Source of the DNA: CAWBLP01 sp963721065
GTDB lineage: Bacteria; Pseudomonadota; Alphaproteobacteria; Acetobacterales; Acetobacteraceae
Direction: 5' to 3'
DNA: 64,000 bases
Assembly (NCBI GenBank): GCA_963721065.1
Contig: CAVRHO010000002.1
Span: 682,001 to 746,000, forward strand
The first letter of the stretch is position 1. The number at the start of each line of letters is the position of its first letter. Below, piece after piece: positions 25,958-35,067 of this stretch. The notes under the pieces were generated by a model that had not been told where the DNA came from, ran no database searches, and worked only from the letters and a program-made list of their open reading frames with translations. Made by a program: the position numbers and the translations under genes.

Positions 25958-27544
25958 TCAGAAGTTGCATCCGACGCGGAAGAACACCTGGTTGCGGGTG
26001 AAATCGTTCAGGGTGCTGCCGGAGACGCGCTGGGTATAGCGGTAGTCGATACCGAGCGTGATGTTCCGGATAAGCTGGTAGCGCAGACCCACCGACGTAT
26101 CGATTTCGTTGTCATTGCGTCCCGTCTGGGCAAAATCGCTGTGCGCGTAGGCGAACCGCACGATGCCGGTCAGGCGGGATGTCAGGCCTTGCTCCAACCG
26201 GGCTCCAGCCAGGGTATAGATGTAACCCGGGCTGCCGTAGAGGGTGGTTTCCTCGATGGTTCGCTCGGTGAAAAGCACGAACGCTGTGCGGGCGGTCGGT
26301 TGCCAGCGCAGGGTTGCATCGGCGGCCGGCGTGGTCAGCGGCCGGAAGCTTGGGTCCTGGTAGTCACGGTGCAGCACTCCAAGCAGCACCTCGCCCGTCA
26401 GGTTGGGCGTCAGCTTGAACAGCGTGCCGATGCCGGCGAGGAAGCCGTTCGAATCGCGGTTGTATCCGAAATCGTCGGGCACCGTGTCGTAGCGCCGGAT
26501 GTCACCCATGATCTGCACGAAGGGGCGCAGGTTCGGATTCGCCTCGTAGCGTAACAGAGTGCCGAACGTGTAGCGGAACCGGTCGCGATCCTGGTTGTTG
26601 ATCTCGCCGTGCGCGCCCTGGACGTTGCCGAACGTGATGCGTTCAGCGGCGGCGCCGAGGCGCAGGGTAAACGCGCCGAACCGGTGCTCCACCCCTGCAT
26701 AGGCATTCTGTTCGCTGTATGGCGTTGGGACCAGGCCTTCGACCATGTCGGGTGAGGCACGGTCCTCATGGGACTGCAGGGCAATCGCGCCGAGCAGGAT
26801 GCGGGTGTTGTCGGTGACGTCGATCTGGCCCTCGCTCAGTACGTGCCAGTCCACTGTATTCTCGTGGGGATGATTCCAGTAGCCGGTGAAGTCGGCCTGG
26901 GCCTCGGCGTACAGCGCGTTTCTGTCCCAGTTCGACTGGACGGCGATCCGCGGCGAGACCGTGCCGACCCAATCGGAGACGTGGTCGTGCGACGTGGCGT
27001 AGATGTTGTCGTCATAGAATGTCGCGGCCTGTACATCGGGATAGATGGTGAACGAGCCGGCAGTGTAGCCCCGGGCGCCGGGTTGCACCGGCTGCGGTGC
27101 GGGCATGCCTGGCAGGCCCGGGCGCATCACTGGCGCGATACGCACTTCCAGCCCGACGTAGGAGCTGAGCGCCTGATTCACCGCCTCCCGCACGGCGACG
27201 CGTTCAGCCGCTGGCGCAGCGGCGATGATCCGCTGCGCGATGTCGCGGTACACCGGGGTACGCGCGCCGACGAAGCTTGCCACCGGGTCGGCGGCGGCGC
27301 GTGCGAGCGCGGCAGCGCTGGCGGGTGTCGCCGAAAGCTGCGGTTGTTGTGCCAAGGCCTGCGACAGCGCGTTCAGCAGAGCGCCGGGGCCATCGAGCGC
27401 GGCAGCGTTCAATTGCTCTGCGACCGGTGCGGCCGCCAGCACGGGCTGCACCAGGCCTGACGCCGGTGCAAGCACCAGGGCTGCGAGGGCTGCCCTACGC
27501 AGCCCGCGCCTCCAGGAGGAAACGCGATCGGACGAGCGAATCAT
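25958..27544 (-). CDS. Outer-membrane beta-barrel protein (BBP2-like)
   Basis: 528 residues. A signal peptide (to about residue 38, LVQPVLAAA) precedes an Ala-rich helical region (40-135). From about residue 160 the protein shows alternating aromatic strands typical of a barrel, ending in phenylalanine (FFRVGCNF). Pattern and length match putative beta-barrel porin 2 / capsule-type proteins; strands such as NITLGIDYRYTQR and TGEVLLGVLHRDYQD fit. The substrate is unknown. It diverges from the secreted-protein genes at 27674 over 129 bp; no clear ribosome site precedes ATG 27544. Confidence 0.8.
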   Translation of the reverse strand: MIRSSDRVSSWRRGLRRAALAALVLAPASGLVQPVLAAAPVAEQLNAAALDGPGALLNALSQALAQQPQLSATPASAAALARAAADPVASFVGARTPVYRDIAQRIIAAAPAAERVAVREAVNQALSSYVGLEVRIAPVMRPGLPGMPAPQPVQPGARGYTAGSFTIYPDVQAATFYDDNIYATSHDHVSDWVGTVSPRIAVQSNWDRNALYAEAQADFTGYWNHPHENTVDWHVLSEGQIDVTDNTRILLGAIALQSHEDRASPDMVEGLVPTPYSEQNAYAGVEHRFGAFTLRLGAAAERITFGNVQGAHGEINNQDRDRFRYTFGTLLRYEANPNLRPFVQIMGDIRRYDTVPDDFGYNRDSNGFLAGIGTLFKLTPNLTGEVLLGVLHRDYQDPSFRPLTTPAADATLRWQPTARTAFVLFTERTIEETTLYGSPGYIYTLAGARLEQGLTSRLTGIVRFAYAHSDFAQTGRNDNEIDTSVGLRYQLIRNITLGIDYRYTQRVSGSTLNDFTRNQVFFRVGCNF

Positions 27545-27673
27545 GGGAGATGTCCATGGGGAGAACGGATACGGTACGTAACATCAATAGATCATGCCCA
27601 AGGAATGTTCTCATTGACATGCATCAACGACGTTTGGTGCCGCCCGGGTTAAGAAACCTTACCGAGGGTGACC

Positions 27674-28204
27674 ATGATGTTCCGGAATGATCTGAAATTG
27701 CGTATCTCGAACAAAGAGGCCCAGGCTGTGGTCCGCCGTATCGCGAGCGGCCTGGCTTTTGCGATGGGCCTTTTCGCACTGGCGAACGGGGTCCCGCCTG
27801 CGACCGGGGCGGAGCCGGTTTCCCTGAAGCCGCGACAACCTGCCGCGACACGCAGCTATCTCGACGTGAACGCGTGGTGCGCCGACTACCGGCGCGGCAC
27901 GCCCCGAACCGACCCGGCCGAGGTCAAGCGGCTGAAGGTGGTCCTGTCCGACCTCGCGCCGGGCTTCGACCCTGGCGCTTCGAAGGATGGCATCGACCTG
28001 CTGGCGGCGTACTCCGAGGAACTCGAGACGGCTCATCCGGATCGGGTTCTGGCCGCCACCTATCTCGCACTGACAAGCACGGTGCCGATCACGTTCGACG
28101 TGGTGGAGCGCGTCAATGCGTTGCTGTGCGTCAGTAGCACGCGTCGTTTCGCGCATGGCGTGGCCGACGCCGCCGAGGCGGAGCGCCGCCAGATGATGCA
28201 CTGA
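27674..28204 (+). CDS. Hypothetical secreted protein
   Basis: 176 residues from ATG 27674, behind GAGGGTGACC. A membrane-targeting segment (about 20-45, IASGLAFAMGLFALANGVPPATGA) suggests export. The mature part is soluble with two cysteines (WCADYRR and LLCVSS) that could form a disulfide. No family recognised. Together with the next three genes it forms a codirectional run of exported proteins divergent from the beta-barrel gene. Confidence 0.7.
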   Translation: MMFRNDLKLRISNKEAQAVVRRIASGLAFAMGLFALANGVPPATGAEPVSLKPRQPAATRSYLDVNAWCADYRRGTPRTDPAEVKRLKVVLSDLAPGFDPGASKDGIDLLAAYSEELETAHPDRVLAATYLALTSTVPITFDVVERVNALLCVSSTRRFAHGVADAAEAERRQMMH

Positions 28205-28231
28205 GCCTCACCAGTCTGAAGGCCGCAAGAA

Positions 28232-28732
28232 ATGATCCGTTTCAGTATGAATGACATGGCGCCCGAAAACAGCAGGCGACGCCTTCTGAAGGCTGTGGCC
28301 GGTGCGTGTCTCGCCCTGTGTCTGCCCGCAGCTACGGCTTCGGCGCAAGACGACCACGGCAGCGGCGGTGGGGGTGGCGGTGACGGCTGCGGTGGTGGCT
28401 GTGGCGGCGGCCACGGTGGCGGCGGCGGCGGAAGTGGCGGCGAACGAGGAGGTCAGGGGGCCGGTCGCAACGCGCAGCAGCGCGCCAACCGGCACCGGCG
28501 GCGCACCGGCCGCACGCTGGGCGGAGGCGAAACCAGTGAAGGCGGCCATACCGGACACGATCCGACGCAGAGCGATTCAGATATCGGATCGACGCCGGCC
28601 ACTACCGGATCGACGCCGACCACCGACGGCACGCTGAGCAATGGCGAGATCGGCGGCGGCACCGGCGGCGAACATTTCGTCCACGGCAGCCCTGGGTACT
28701 GGGGCGTGGACGGCAAGATTCTGCGGCGCTGA
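28232..28732 (+). CDS. Gly-rich secreted protein
   Basis: 166 residues. Residues 1-39 form a signal peptide with a twin-arginine-like RRRLLKAV stretch and cleavage near TASA. Residues 45-75 are nearly all Gly with Asp, Cys and His (GDGCGGGCGGGHGG). The rest is low-complexity Thr/Ser/Gly and ends SPGYWGVDGKILRR. The CGGGC arrangement could bind metal or form disulfides. No known family. It starts 27 bp after the previous gene. Confidence 0.65.
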   Translation: MIRFSMNDMAPENSRRRLLKAVAGACLALCLPAATASAQDDHGSGGGGGGDGCGGGCGGGHGGGGGGSGGERGGQGAGRNAQQRANRHRRRTGRTLGGGETSEGGHTGHDPTQSDSDIGSTPATTGSTPTTDGTLSNGEIGGGTGGEHFVHGSPGYWGVDGKILRR

Positions 28733-28788
28733 CCGCGCTCGCAGTGGCACCGACCGGTCTGCTGATGGGCCGGTCAAGGAGGATAACA

Positions 28789-29706
28789 ATGACGAAGCGC
28801 ACACCGGTTCGCATCGGCTTGCGGACCATCTTGCTGGGATCCGTGGCGTTGGGCTTCGCCGCCGTTCTCAGCCTTCCGCCGTGGGGTGGCACCGAAGGGC
28901 TGTCCACCGCCCATGCTCAGGGGCAGGGGCAGGGGCAGGGGCAGGGGCAGGGAACCCATGGCCAGGGCTCAGGCCACCAGGGCGGTGGAAGCGGCCAGAT
29001 GGGCGCTGGAGGTTCCGGCTCCGCACGCGGCTCCGGCCAGGCAGTTGGCCGCGGCCATTACGGTCAGGGTGGCTCGACCGGCACGGAATCGTCGGATGAG
29101 GGCACGAGCGAGGACAAGAAAGGGCCGCGCTTCGGTGGCGGCGAGAACGCCCGCAAGCCAGGTGAAGGCACCACCGGCGGCCGTCCGGCCTGGGCCAAGG
29201 AAGGTATCCCCGAGGTCGAACTCGGGCGCTTGAGCGTCGCGCGCGCGCCCGCCAGCGTGCTGAATCACGCCTTCAGCGAAGTAACGGCGAACTGGAGCAC
29301 CATCGGGCCGACGGTGATGACCTTGACGGCCGATGGGCAGCCGACACTGACCATGACCGTGGCGCAGTTGTATTCGCTGCCCGCCGACCAGTTCGCCCAT
29401 ATCGTGCAGACCTACTATGACTCCATCGTCCGCGTCAATTCGCCGCTGGAGAACCTCAGTCTGCTGAAGGATGTTCGCACCAACGACGCGACGGCACTGA
29501 CCGGGGTCACGCCGGCGAGCACCATGGATCTCGCTGCGATCTTCCTGGGGTCGGCATCCGACAAGACCATTCCAGTGTCAACCGATACCGTGACGGCGAT
29601 CAATACCATCCTGCAACTGCCGGCTTTGACTCCAGAGCAGACTGCGGACCTGGCGGCAAAGGCGGAAGCCGTGCGCGAGGCAATTTCGATCGGCCACGGA
29701 GAATAG
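28789..29706 (+). CDS. Secreted protein with Gln-Gly repeat and conserved C-terminal domain
   Basis: 305 residues from ATG 28789, preceded by a perfect AGGAGG. The signal peptide ends near AHAQ. A (GQ)n run encoded by GGGGCA tandem repeats and a Gly/Ser-rich linker (40-130) follow. A folded part (from about 150) begins GIPEVELGRLSVARAPASVL and is helical. I recognise no named domain. The frame continues upstream to 28744, but the ribosome site decides for 28789. Confidence 0.75.
   Translation: MTKRTPVRIGLRTILLGSVALGFAAVLSLPPWGGTEGLSTAHAQGQGQGQGQGQGTHGQGSGHQGGGSGQMGAGGSGSARGSGQAVGRGHYGQGGSTGTESSDEGTSEDKKGPRFGGGENARKPGEGTTGGRPAWAKEGIPEVELGRLSVARAPASVLNHAFSEVTANWSTIGPTVMTLTADGQPTLTMTVAQLYSLPADQFAHIVQTYYDSIVRVNSPLENLSLLKDVRTNDATALTGVTPASTMDLAAIFLGSASDKTIPVSTDTVTAINTILQLPALTPEQTADLAAKAEAVREAISIGHGE
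28918..28951 (+). repeat. GGGGCA hexanucleotide run inside a secreted-protein gene
   Basis: About five to six perfect copies encoding Gly-Gln dipeptides just after the signal peptide. The 6-bp unit keeps the frame, so copy number could vary the linker length. Confidence 0.8.
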
Positions 29707-29753
29707 CAGCCGCTCAGAACATCGAGGCGCGAGTGTAAACGTGCCGCATATCA

Positions 29754-29778
29754 CCCCCCGGGCGCGTTGTCCGGGGGG
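29754..29778. terminator. Short GC hairpin downstream of the secreted-protein gene
   Basis: Stem CCCCCCGG / CCGGGGGG (29754-29761 with 29771-29778) and a 9-base loop, 48 bp after the stop at 29706. No T tract; possible terminator. Confidence 0.4.
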
Positions 29779-29950
29779 CAACTTCGGTCGAACGCTCGCT
29801 TACTGGTCGTCAACTTGTGGAGCGTGGCGACGCGCCGTTGATACGTATCAACGAGTAGTGCCGACGATGCGCATAAATGATTGTTTTCGGCGATCGTTCC
29901 GGGGGCTGGCCTCCTCGGTCGCCGGAGTGACGGGCTCGACGGAGGTCGGG

Positions 29951-30490
29951 ATGAAGACGTGGCGAAGTGCCAGAATGGCGGGCCTCGCGTTGGGGCTTTT
30001 GGTCGGGGTTGCCGGTTGCACCAATCCCTATGATCCGGGCCAACGTGCGGTCGGCGGCGGATTGATCGGTGCGGGAACAGGCGCTGCCATTGGCGGGTTG
30101 GCCGGTGGCGGACGTGGAGCGGCCGCGGGGGCGCTGATCGGCGGTGCCGCCGGCGCGGTGGCCGGCGCCGCTACGACACCGCAGCCGCCGGTCTATACGC
30201 CTCCGGCTCCGACCGCAGGCTGGTATCCAGAGATGGTATGGCTGCCGTCACCCGGCGTTTATGTTGCGCTCGACTATACCTACCCACTCTTTTTCGTAGG
30301 CGGCGCGTACTACTATTTCTACGGCGGACACTGGTATTCCGGGCCGAGCTATCGCGGGCCATGGCAGATCCGTCGGGCTCCGCCACCGCCGCTTCGAAGC
30401 TTCAATGCGTCGTCCTGGGGAGGTTACCAGGCTCGAGCCCACTCGTATTATCGAGGCAACCCAAACTGGCGGCACTTCCGTCCGCATTGA
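29951..30490 (+). CDS. Glycine-zipper lipoprotein
   Basis: 179 residues from ATG 29951 behind GGAGGTCGGG. Lipobox GVAGC lies near residue 23. A glycine-zipper stretch (about 35-75, GGLIGAGTGAAIGGLAGGG) is followed by a Tyr/Pro-rich domain with VYVALDYTYPLFFVGGAYYY and WYSGPSYRGPWQ. The pattern is common in Rhodospirillales and beta/gammaproteobacterial envelope lipoproteins; function unknown. A region of 244 bp upstream contains only the small hairpin. Confidence 0.75.
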   Translation: MKTWRSARMAGLALGLLVGVAGCTNPYDPGQRAVGGGLIGAGTGAAIGGLAGGGRGAAAGALIGGAAGAVAGAATTPQPPVYTPPAPTAGWYPEMVWLPSPGVYVALDYTYPLFFVGGAYYYFYGGHWYSGPSYRGPWQIRRAPPPPLRSFNASSWGGYQARAHSYYRGNPNWRHFRPH

Positions 30491-30704
30491 ACTTCTTCCG
30501 CACGTGATGATTGCGGGGGGGCACGATGCACGTGTGTCGCGAAAGTAAACAGGTGTGACGTGACCCTCTGATCTCCAGAGGTGTGACTGGGCATCAACAA
30601 GGCCTGGAATATCCTGATGCGGGTCGAATCTTGCTGCCTCTTGCGGAGGGAGATCGAAGATTGTAGTCGTTGCGGGACCATCCCGAGAAGGTGAGAGATC
30701 CGCA

Positions 30705-31553
30705 ATGATGAAGTCCAATGGCGACGGCACCGGCGCGCGCAAGTCACCGTTCGGGAAGCGTCGTCCCCACCGGTCCGTTCAACCACTGTATCTCGACTGC
30801 GATATCGACTCGGTCGTGGTCTGCTGGGTCGGAATACTCGCCAACCTGCTGCTTGTCACCTGGCTGGGCTGGTGGGTGGTACGCAACTATGCGGCGATCG
30901 ATCCGGGCTGGCTGCAACTCGTGGCAATTTCGTTCCTCGGGGTATTCTTCGCAGACTGGTTCTCGGGATTCGTCCACTGGGGCATGGACACCTGGTTCGA
31001 CGAGGACCCGCTGACCCGCCTGGTCTCGATCGCGCGGGAACATCACCTCTACCCGCACCACATCCTCGGCTACGGCGTGCGTGACTACGTGGCCTTCAGT
31101 TCCTGGCCGAACCTGGTGTTCCTCGGCCCCTTCGCCGTCGTGCTGACCCTGCTGCCGGTCTCGACCGCGGTGTTCGACGGGGTGGTCGTCTTCCTGATCG
31201 TGTCCGCGATCATGGTGTTCGGCACCTACGCCCACCGCCTCGGCCACCGGCGGTCGCCCAGTGCCGTCGTGCGCCGGCTCCAGCGCTGGCACCTGCTGAT
31301 GAACCCCGAGCACCATGCCCGTCACCACCGCGCCGGCCATGACACGCACTACTGCGTGGTAACGGGATGGGCGAACATCGTCTGCGACCATCTGGGCGTT
31401 TGGCGGTTCCTGGAGCGTTGTACCCACCGTCTGCTCGGCGCCGTTCCGCGGCGCAGCGATCATGAATGGTTTGCCCGTTATGCCGCGGAGCCGGACTTCC
31501 CGCCGGGGCGGCGTGCGTTGGAAGCGGCCAAGGCACGGCGGCGGATGGAATAA
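30705..31553 (+). CDS. carF: CarF/TMEM189-type plasmanylethanolamine desaturase homologue
   Basis: 282 residues, three to four membrane helices. Histidine motifs match the CarF/PEDS1/Kua family: GFVHWGMDTW (H91), REHHLYPHH (H113, 114, 118, 119), YAHRLGH (H177, H181) and PEHHARHH (H203, 204, 207, 208), followed by GHDTHYCVVTGWAN. Family members introduce the vinyl-ether bond of plasmalogens, and in Myxococcus CarF is needed for singlet-oxygen signalling. It stands alone, convergent with the cyclase gene. Upstream (30551-30587) two AGGTGTGAC direct repeats flank a small hairpin. Confidence 0.82.
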   Translation: MMKSNGDGTGARKSPFGKRRPHRSVQPLYLDCDIDSVVVCWVGILANLLLVTWLGWWVVRNYAAIDPGWLQLVAISFLGVFFADWFSGFVHWGMDTWFDEDPLTRLVSIAREHHLYPHHILGYGVRDYVAFSSWPNLVFLGPFAVVLTLLPVSTAVFDGVVVFLIVSAIMVFGTYAHRLGHRRSPSAVVRRLQRWHLLMNPEHHARHHRAGHDTHYCVVTGWANIVCDHLGVWRFLERCTHRLLGAVPRRSDHEWFARYAAEPDFPPGRRALEAAKARRRME

Positions 31554-31596
31554 ACGTGCCCCCCACCCACAATTCTGCGCCGCGCGCGCCGAAGAC

Positions 31597-31639
31597 ACGT
31601 TGTGGGTGGCCGGCCTACGCCGACCACGACGTCGTATGG
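31597..31639. repeat. Half-copy of the 7221-7359 inverted repeat arm
   Basis: Contains GTGGGTGGCCGGCCTACGCC and the following CGACCACGACG, matching the right arm at 7331-7358 with one change. It spans the stop codon and last residues of the cyclase-AAA gene. Confidence 0.65.
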
Positions 31640-34600
31640 GCTGGCGTCGCCCCCGAGCGCAACATCGCGCCGGCCTCGCGCAGGTCTTCGGTCGCATCCG
31701 GATGGGCGAACTTCCGGTAAACAGGCGCGAGTTCACCCGGAATGGTCTCCGGCCGCAATCGGGCGAGACTCAGCGCGGACCGCAGTTGCCAGTGAAGGTT
31801 CCCCTGCTGCCGTGCATCGGCGATTGCCCGCCGGAAATGTCCCTCGGCCTGATCGTCATGTCCGTCCGCGCGGAAGAGCTCGCCCCGGATGCGCAGCAGT
31901 TCCGAGGAAAACCACAGCACCCCGGTGGATTCCACCAGCGCCGTCGCCTCCTGCACCATGGCCAGGCCGTCCGCGCCACCGATCACGAGACCGGCGCTGC
32001 CGAGGAAGAACGGCAGCCCCCATACCGCACCCAGCCCGCGCAGCCTGGCCGAACCCTGCCGCAGCAGGACAAGGCCGGGGGACACCTGCCCCACCTTGAT
32101 CATGCGCAGACCCCGGAACGTCTCCTCATAGGCGGTCCAGAAGGGGAATTCCTGCGCTTCGGCCACCTCCGCCCATTCCTCGTGCAGGGCGGGCGCGTCC
32201 TCGTCCAGCATGCCATGGAACCAGCACCCGGCGACGCCGAGGGCAAAGGCCAGGCGGTGCGGCCGGCCGGAGCGGCGCGCTTCGTGCAGGGCGGTCTGGC
32301 TCGTCGCGCGGGCCGCCGGATAAAGCCCCAGCAGCGCCTGCGCGACACACAGATAGGCCGGCACCCCGACCAGCGCGTCATTGCCCTGGACGATCCGGCC
32401 CACCTCGGACCGGTGCGCCGCCAGCAGGTCGCGGGCGTGTTCCAGTTGGCGGCATCCCGCCGCGATATGGCCGATCTGGAACAGCGTGGAGCCGGAGAGG
32501 CGGTGGGCGTTCAGCTCCAGGTCGATCGTGCCGCTCGCCTCCGCCCGGCGCATCAGGTCGGTCGCGACGCGGTTGGCCTCGGCCATCTCGGCCCGCATCA
32601 GGTGGAACGCCCACTGCCCGTGCACCACGCGGATCAGGTTCGACGTGTCACCCAGCTCGCCGCTGAGCATGCGGGCCTTCTCGAACACCTGCCCGGTGCC
32701 CAGCGCGGAGTATCCCCGTGCCGAGATCAGCGCGTGGCCGAGCGCGATCAGCAGGTCGAGCTCGTGGCGATGCCGGGCGGTGGACTCCGGCAGCCGGCGC
32801 AGTGCCGCCAGCGCCTCCTGCAGGTGGGCGGCCGCTTCGGCCATGGCGAAGCGGTCCATTGCCTGGCGGCCGGCGGCGGCCCAGTAGCGCACCGCCTTTT
32901 CCGCGGCGCCGGCTTCGGTGAAGTGGCGGGCGAGCAGGTCGGGCTGCGCGACGGCGACGCCGGGGAAGTGGGCCTCCAGCGCGGTGCCGATCCGTTCGTG
33001 CAGTTGGCGACGCTGCTCGCGCAGCAGCGTGGCATAGGCGGCGTCGCGCACCAGGGCATGCTTGAAGCGGTAGGTTGCCCGCCCCGGTTCGTTCTCCGCC
33101 AGCACCAGGCCGGCATCGGTCAGGCGCTGCAGGTTCTGCCGCAGTTGCGTATCCGGCAGGTCGGTGATCATCGCCAGCAGATCATGGTCGAACACGCGGC
33201 CGATCACGGCGCCCGCCTGGGCCAGGTCCCGCGCCGGCCCCAGCCGGTCGAGACGGGCCATCAGCGAAGCCTGCAGGCTGGTCGGGATGCCGGCGGCGGA
33301 CACGCCCTGGGCCAGCAGCGGGCGGCCGGCCTCGTCCTCGCCGACATCGGCTTCCAGCAGCGCCTTGGTCATTTCTTCCGCATAGAGCGGCACGCCGTCC
33401 GTGCGCTGGACGATGAAGTCGATCACGTCGCCTGGCAGGCTGGTCGCCCCGGCGACATGGCCGATCAGCGCCGCGCTCTGTTCGCGTCCCAGGCGGTTGA
33501 GCGTCAGGTGCGTGACATTGGGCCGGCCGGTCCAGTCCAGGTCGATTTCGGGACGCAGCGTGGCGACGAACAACAGCGGCAGGCGCGGCGTCAGGTCCAC
33601 CAGCATGTCGATCAGTTCCAGCGTGGTGGGATCCGCCCAGTGCAGGTCTTCGACCAGCACGAACACCGGCTTCCGCGCGGCGATCCGTTCGATTTCGGCC
33701 AGCATCGCCTGCAGCGTCATTTCCCTGCGCCGCCGCGACGATCCGGCCTGGCGATCGGCTTCCGGCTGCCGGAAGGAGCCGATGGTGCTCGCGATAAGGT
33801 CAAGTTCCTCGACCGAGGCGCGTGGCATCAGCCGGCCGAGTTTCTCGCGCACCTGCTGCGGCGCGTCGTCGGATTCCAGGCCGGCGGCATGGCCGACGAA
33901 CTGTGCCACCGGATAGAGCGTGCTGTTGGTGTGATAGGACGAACAGAAATAGCGCAGGCTGGCGTGGTCCGTGGCGGCGATGCGCTGCTCCAGCGCGGTG
34001 ATCAGCCGTGACTTGCCGATGCCGGCTTCGCCCGACAGCAGCACCGTCTCGCCCGCGCCGGACAGGGCGCGGCGCCACAACAGGTCCAGTTCCTCCAGTT
34101 CCGCCGAGCGGCCGACCAGCGGTGTGAGTTGCGGCGCGTGCAGCGCGCCGAACCGGCCTTGCACGCGGCCGGGGCGCAGCACCTCGTACACCGGAACCGC
34201 ATCGGCGAAGCCCTTGAAGTGGACGGGGCCAAGGTCCCGGACCTCGAACAGGGCGCCGAGCAGGCGGCGGGTGCTGTCGGCGATCAGGATGGCGTTGGGA
34301 CGTGCCTCGGCCTGGATGCGGGCGGCCAGGTTCGGTGTTTCGCCCGCGGCGGCATGAGCCTCTCCGGCGCCGGCGAAATCGGCCACCACCACGACTCCGG
34401 TGGCGATGCCGATGCGAACCTGGGGTGTGTAGTTGTCCCGCAGTTGCAGGCGCGACAGCACGTCCACCACCGCCAGGCCGGCGCGTACGGCGCGTTCCGG
34501 ATCGTCCTCGTGGGCCTCAGGGTAGCCGAAATAGATCAGCGCGCCGTCGCCGATGAACCGGGCGCAGAAGCCGCCGAACGCGCCGACCATCTCGATCACC

Positions 34601-34905
34601 CGCCGCTGGTACTCGCTGATGATGTCCAGCAGGTCTTCGGGATCGACCCGCGCCGCAAGTTCGGTGGACCCCACCAGATCGCAGAACATGACGGTCAGTT
34701 GCCGCCGTCCGCCGGTGGTGGCCTGGATCGTGGGCAGCCGGCGGGCCACCGGCGCCGCCAGGGCGGATCCGCAATCGGCGCAGAACCGCTTGCCGACCGG
34801 GCTTTCCGCGCTACAGCGCGGGCAACGCACCGTCAGCGGCGTGTCGCACGTCCGGCACGACCGCCGGTCGTCTGTATTGTCGGCTCCGCATTGCGGGCAC
34901 TGCAT
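31615..34905 (-). CDS. Zinc-ribbon / class III cyclase / AAA ATPase / TPR regulator
   Basis: 1096 residues. Two zinc ribbons start the protein (Cys 3, 6, 17, 20 and 28, 31, 42, 45). A class III nucleotide-cyclase domain spans about 65-240 with metal aspartates D76 (FCDLVGST) and D120 (FIGDG) and the N192/R196 pair (NLAARIQ), so it may be active. An AAA/STAND ATPase follows: Walker A GEAGIGKS (292-299), Walker B-like VFVLVEDLHWADPT near 395. The C-terminal 550 residues are helical and TPR-like. No HTH was seen. ATG 34905 follows GAGG; a longer frame to 35415 is antisense to the next gene. The last codons lie in a half-copy of the 7221 inverted repeat. Confidence 0.82.
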   Translation of the reverse strand: MQCPQCGADNTDDRRSCRTCDTPLTVRCPRCSAESPVGKRFCADCGSALAAPVARRLPTIQATTGGRRQLTVMFCDLVGSTELAARVDPEDLLDIISEYQRRVIEMVGAFGGFCARFIGDGALIYFGYPEAHEDDPERAVRAGLAVVDVLSRLQLRDNYTPQVRIGIATGVVVVADFAGAGEAHAAAGETPNLAARIQAEARPNAILIADSTRRLLGALFEVRDLGPVHFKGFADAVPVYEVLRPGRVQGRFGALHAPQLTPLVGRSAELEELDLLWRRALSGAGETVLLSGEAGIGKSRLITALEQRIAATDHASLRYFCSSYHTNSTLYPVAQFVGHAAGLESDDAPQQVREKLGRLMPRASVEELDLIASTIGSFRQPEADRQAGSSRRRREMTLQAMLAEIERIAARKPVFVLVEDLHWADPTTLELIDMLVDLTPRLPLLFVATLRPEIDLDWTGRPNVTHLTLNRLGREQSAALIGHVAGATSLPGDVIDFIVQRTDGVPLYAEEMTKALLEADVGEDEAGRPLLAQGVSAAGIPTSLQASLMARLDRLGPARDLAQAGAVIGRVFDHDLLAMITDLPDTQLRQNLQRLTDAGLVLAENEPGRATYRFKHALVRDAAYATLLREQRRQLHERIGTALEAHFPGVAVAQPDLLARHFTEAGAAEKAVRYWAAAGRQAMDRFAMAEAAAHLQEALAALRRLPESTARHRHELDLLIALGHALISARGYSALGTGQVFEKARMLSGELGDTSNLIRVVHGQWAFHLMRAEMAEANRVATDLMRRAEASGTIDLELNAHRLSGSTLFQIGHIAAGCRQLEHARDLLAAHRSEVGRIVQGNDALVGVPAYLCVAQALLGLYPAARATSQTALHEARRSGRPHRLAFALGVAGCWFHGMLDEDAPALHEEWAEVAEAQEFPFWTAYEETFRGLRMIKVGQVSPGLVLLRQGSARLRGLGAVWGLPFFLGSAGLVIGGADGLAMVQEATALVESTGVLWFSSELLRIRGELFRADGHDDQAEGHFRRAIADARQQGNLHWQLRSALSLARLRPETIPGELAPVYRKFAHPDATEDLREAGAMLRSGATPAHTTSWSA

Positions 34906-35067
34906 CGCACCTCGCGGCAAGTTTTTGCCTCGTCCGCGCCCCTTGCAAAAGTGCTTACCACGCCAGCGTCCTGGCAGAAACCCTGGCAATCGCGCGGCGG
35001 CGGCCTTGAGGCGCGTGCGGCCTCGCGCAACACTCGCGGAATCGACAGAAACAGCAAGGCCCGCGCG

